Under the pieces are notes generated by a model that saw only the letters and a program-made list of their open reading frames with translations, did not search any database and was not told the origin of the DNA. Made by a program: the position numbers and the translations under genes. From IMG/VR virus record IMGVR_UViG_3300035182_000826, positions 1-64,000 of that record: a DNA stretch of 64,000 nt, one strand, 5' to 3'. The stretch comes from a virus. Positions 62,222-64,000 of the stretch are shown piece after piece (position 1 is the first letter of the stretch; each line of letters starts with the position of its first letter).

Positions 62222-63957
62222 AGCAGTTCGATCTTCATTTCATCAGTCTTGTTCTTCAGAACTTCATGTCATTTGGGAATTCACCAATTGAGGTGAACTT
62301 GAGTGAGCCTGGTACCATTCTGGTTGAAGGCGTTAATCTTGACAAGGGCGGATCAAACGGATCTGGCAAGACAACAATTTTGAATGCAATTTGTTACGCG
62401 CTGTTCAACAAGCCGTTTGACAATATCAGTCTACAGCGGCTGATCAACAACACGAATGCTACCAAAAACACCAAGATGGAGGTCTCCCTGACCTTTATCA
62501 AATCAGGCATAGAGTACACGGTGACTCGTGTACGTGGTGAAACAAATAACATCAACATCACACGAGATGGAGAGGACATCACTCCTGGAAAGGGTGTGAC
62601 TGAATGTGATGCAATGATCCAAGACATCATTGGAATCTCATTCGAGCTGTTCGTGATCATGGTGATCTTCTCTGGGTCATCATCACCGTTCCTAGATCGG
62701 CCAATTGCGCAGCAGCGTAATCTGATCGAAGAGCTGTTCAATATCTCAATGTTGTCAGAGAGGGCAGTGAAGCTTAAGGAGCTGATCAGAGCGACTGAGA
62801 CAGACATTAAGGTCCAAGAAGCCATCATCAAGCAACAGCAGATCGCGAATGAGCTTCATGTGAAGCAGATCAAGGACGCTGAGAACCGAATCCTTACGTG
62901 GGAATCACAGCGCCAAGACAAGATCTTCCGTATGGAACACGATCTGAAACGCATCGGCGACATCGACTTTGTGGCTGAACAGGCTCTACACCAACAAAAG
63001 GCAGAACTCACTGCGGCACTGTCTAGTGCAAAGCAGCGGTATAAGACCGTGATGCAGGAGCATCATCGAGTCAGCACCGACTTGGACCGGCATTTGTTTG
63101 AGGGGGAAAAACTCAAGAACTCAATATGCCCGTACTGCGAACAGCACCTTGCCTCAGCCAAGGAAAAGCTGGCCATTACACTAGGTAAGATTGACCAGAT
63201 GGCAGTTCAGTTCGAGGGCCTTTCAACAAATGCTGAAGCGCTCAAGACTGAGGTGCAGCGTCTTGAAAGTGAACTGAACGAGGTGACCAGCAAGATCAAG
63301 CACCAAGATCTGATTTCACTGCTGTCAATCCGCGAGAACTCCACACTGACCCAAACAAAGCTTGACGAGTTACGTGTTGCAGTAAACCCGCACACCGAGG
63401 CGCTGCAAGCGCTCATGGAGCAGGAACAAGTAAAGGTTCAGACGGAGGAGTTTGACGCTCTGAAGCGCCGCCAGGAACACCAGCAATTCTTGCTAAAGCT
63501 CTTGACAAGTAAGGACTCATTCGTGCGTCGTCGGATTTTGAATTCATTGATTCCATATCTGAACCAGCGGTTGAACTTCTATGCAACAATTCTTGGTTTG
63601 CCGCACCGCGTCACCTTTAACCCAGACCTATCATGCACATTGAGTGAGTATGGTCGCGAGCTTGACTTTGGGAACTTATCAAATGGCGAGAAGAAGCGAG
63701 TGAACATCGCAATGGCACTTGCCTTCAGAAATGTCACACACAAGCTCCACATGTCCGTTAATCTGTTCTTTGTCGACGAGCTAGAGGGTGGTGCTCTTGA
63801 CACACCAGGCATTGATGGTATCATCAAGATTCTGAAGGATCTGGCAAGAGATGAAGACATGACTGTGTTCGTAATCAGTCATAGCCCACAAATCATTGGC
63901 CGTCTTGATCGAACAATGACAGTCACAAAGCAATTTGGGTTCAGCACCATCTCCTAA
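62218..63957 (+). CDS. 46: Recombination endonuclease subunit, T4 gp46-like (Rad50/SbcC)
   Basis: 579 residues. Walker A GGSNGSGKTT near 43-52, then coiled coil with the zinc-hook CPYC near 303, a second coiled coil, the ABC signature LSNGEKKRVN near 486-495 and Walker B FFVDELEGGALD near 517-528. Full-length and intact. Its ATPase head works with gp47. The stop is part of a late-type box for the next gene. Confidence 0.93.
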   Translation: MKQFDLHFISLVLQNFMSFGNSPIEVNLSEPGTILVEGVNLDKGGSNGSGKTTILNAICYALFNKPFDNISLQRLINNTNATKNTKMEVSLTFIKSGIEYTVTRVRGETNNINITRDGEDITPGKGVTECDAMIQDIIGISFELFVIMVIFSGSSSPFLDRPIAQQRNLIEELFNISMLSERAVKLKELIRATETDIKVQEAIIKQQQIANELHVKQIKDAENRILTWESQRQDKIFRMEHDLKRIGDIDFVAEQALHQQKAELTAALSSAKQRYKTVMQEHHRVSTDLDRHLFEGEKLKNSICPYCEQHLASAKEKLAITLGKIDQMAVQFEGLSTNAEALKTEVQRLESELNEVTSKIKHQDLISLLSIRENSTLTQTKLDELRVAVNPHTEALQALMEQEQVKVQTEEFDALKRRQEHQQFLLKLLTSKDSFVRRRILNSLIPYLNQRLNFYATILGLPHRVTFNPDLSCTLSEYGRELDFGNLSNGEKKRVNIAMALAFRNVTHKLHMSVNLFFVDELEGGALDTPGIDGIIKILKDLARDEDMTVFVISHSPQIIGRLDRTMTVTKQFGFSTIS

Positions 63958-63961
63958 ATAG
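63953..63961 (+). promoter_or_regulatory. Late-promoter box (CCTAAATAG)
   Basis: Overlaps the gp46 stop and lies about 20 bases ahead of ATG 63981, which has the site GGAGAGATTG. Confidence 0.5.
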
Positions 63962-63980
63962 AGAAAACAAGGAGAGATTG

Positions 63981-64000
63981 ATGAAGTTATCAGATTTTGG
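63981..64000 (+). CDS. Start of a further gene, cut by the window end
   Basis: ATG behind GGAGAG opens MKLSDF and runs off the window. Only six codons are visible, so no product can be named. The first residues resemble the short leaders of the 8824 and 9518 proteins. Confidence 0.5.

Overview
The window is part of the genome of a large lytic, contractile-tailed dsDNA phage of the T4-like supergroup. The evidence is a T4-type replication and recombination set (family B polymerase gp43, sliding clamp gp45, Rnh-type 5' nuclease, gp46/gp47, RNA ligase 1), a gp55-like late sigma factor, T4-type baseplate genes (gp5, gp6, gp25 and gp53-like), and many TAAATA boxes that resemble T4 late promoters ahead of structural genes. 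A spanin pair and several peptidoglycan hydrolases imply a Gram-negative host. The host genus cannot be read from the sequence.

Layout. 1-6.3 kb (+): end of a tail-fibre operon with fibre proteins, a LamG-like protein, a DUF4376-like protein and a YiiX-like papain-fold enzyme. 5.9-8.6 kb (+): small unknown genes, a decayed small gene and RNA ligase. 8.8-10.3 kb: two divergent late genes that may encode internal head proteins. 10.3-13.7 kb (+): a DEDDh exonuclease, small membrane proteins and probable structural proteins. 13.7-22.5 kb (+): DsbA-like protein, gp43, gp45, Rnh, a TIM-barrel protein, a lytic transglycosylase and small unknowns. 22.6-24.5 kb: a 1.9-kb array of interspersed repeats with no convincing gene. 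24.6-50.1 kb (+): a late structural block with two giant virion proteins (2893 and 1447 aa), a chain of modular fibre proteins, Rz/Rz1-like spanins, a bifunctional M23/GH108-like lysin and a PAAR tip protein. 50.1-50.7 kb: a second repeat cluster and a relic gene where the two late blocks converge. 50.7-60.5 kb (-): the baseplate operon. 60.6-64 kb (+): gp55, gp47, gp46 and the first codons of another gene.

How it works together. The gp55-like factor, probably helped by the DsbA-like protein, would direct host RNA polymerase to the TAAATA boxes and so switch on fibre, baseplate, lysis and possible head-internal genes. gp43, gp45, Rnh and gp46/47 serve recombination-coupled replication. The gp5-like spike here has no lysozyme domain. 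A separate two-domain lysin next to a PAAR tip protein may supply that activity.

The least explained feature is a family of repeats at three loci (8.6, 22.6-24.5 and 50.1-50.5 kb), each at an operon end. It consists of a 32-bp core, a 96-97 bp element with inverted arms, and short spacer segments. Some copies carry internal segments in flipped orientation, and one core copy lies inside a structural gene.
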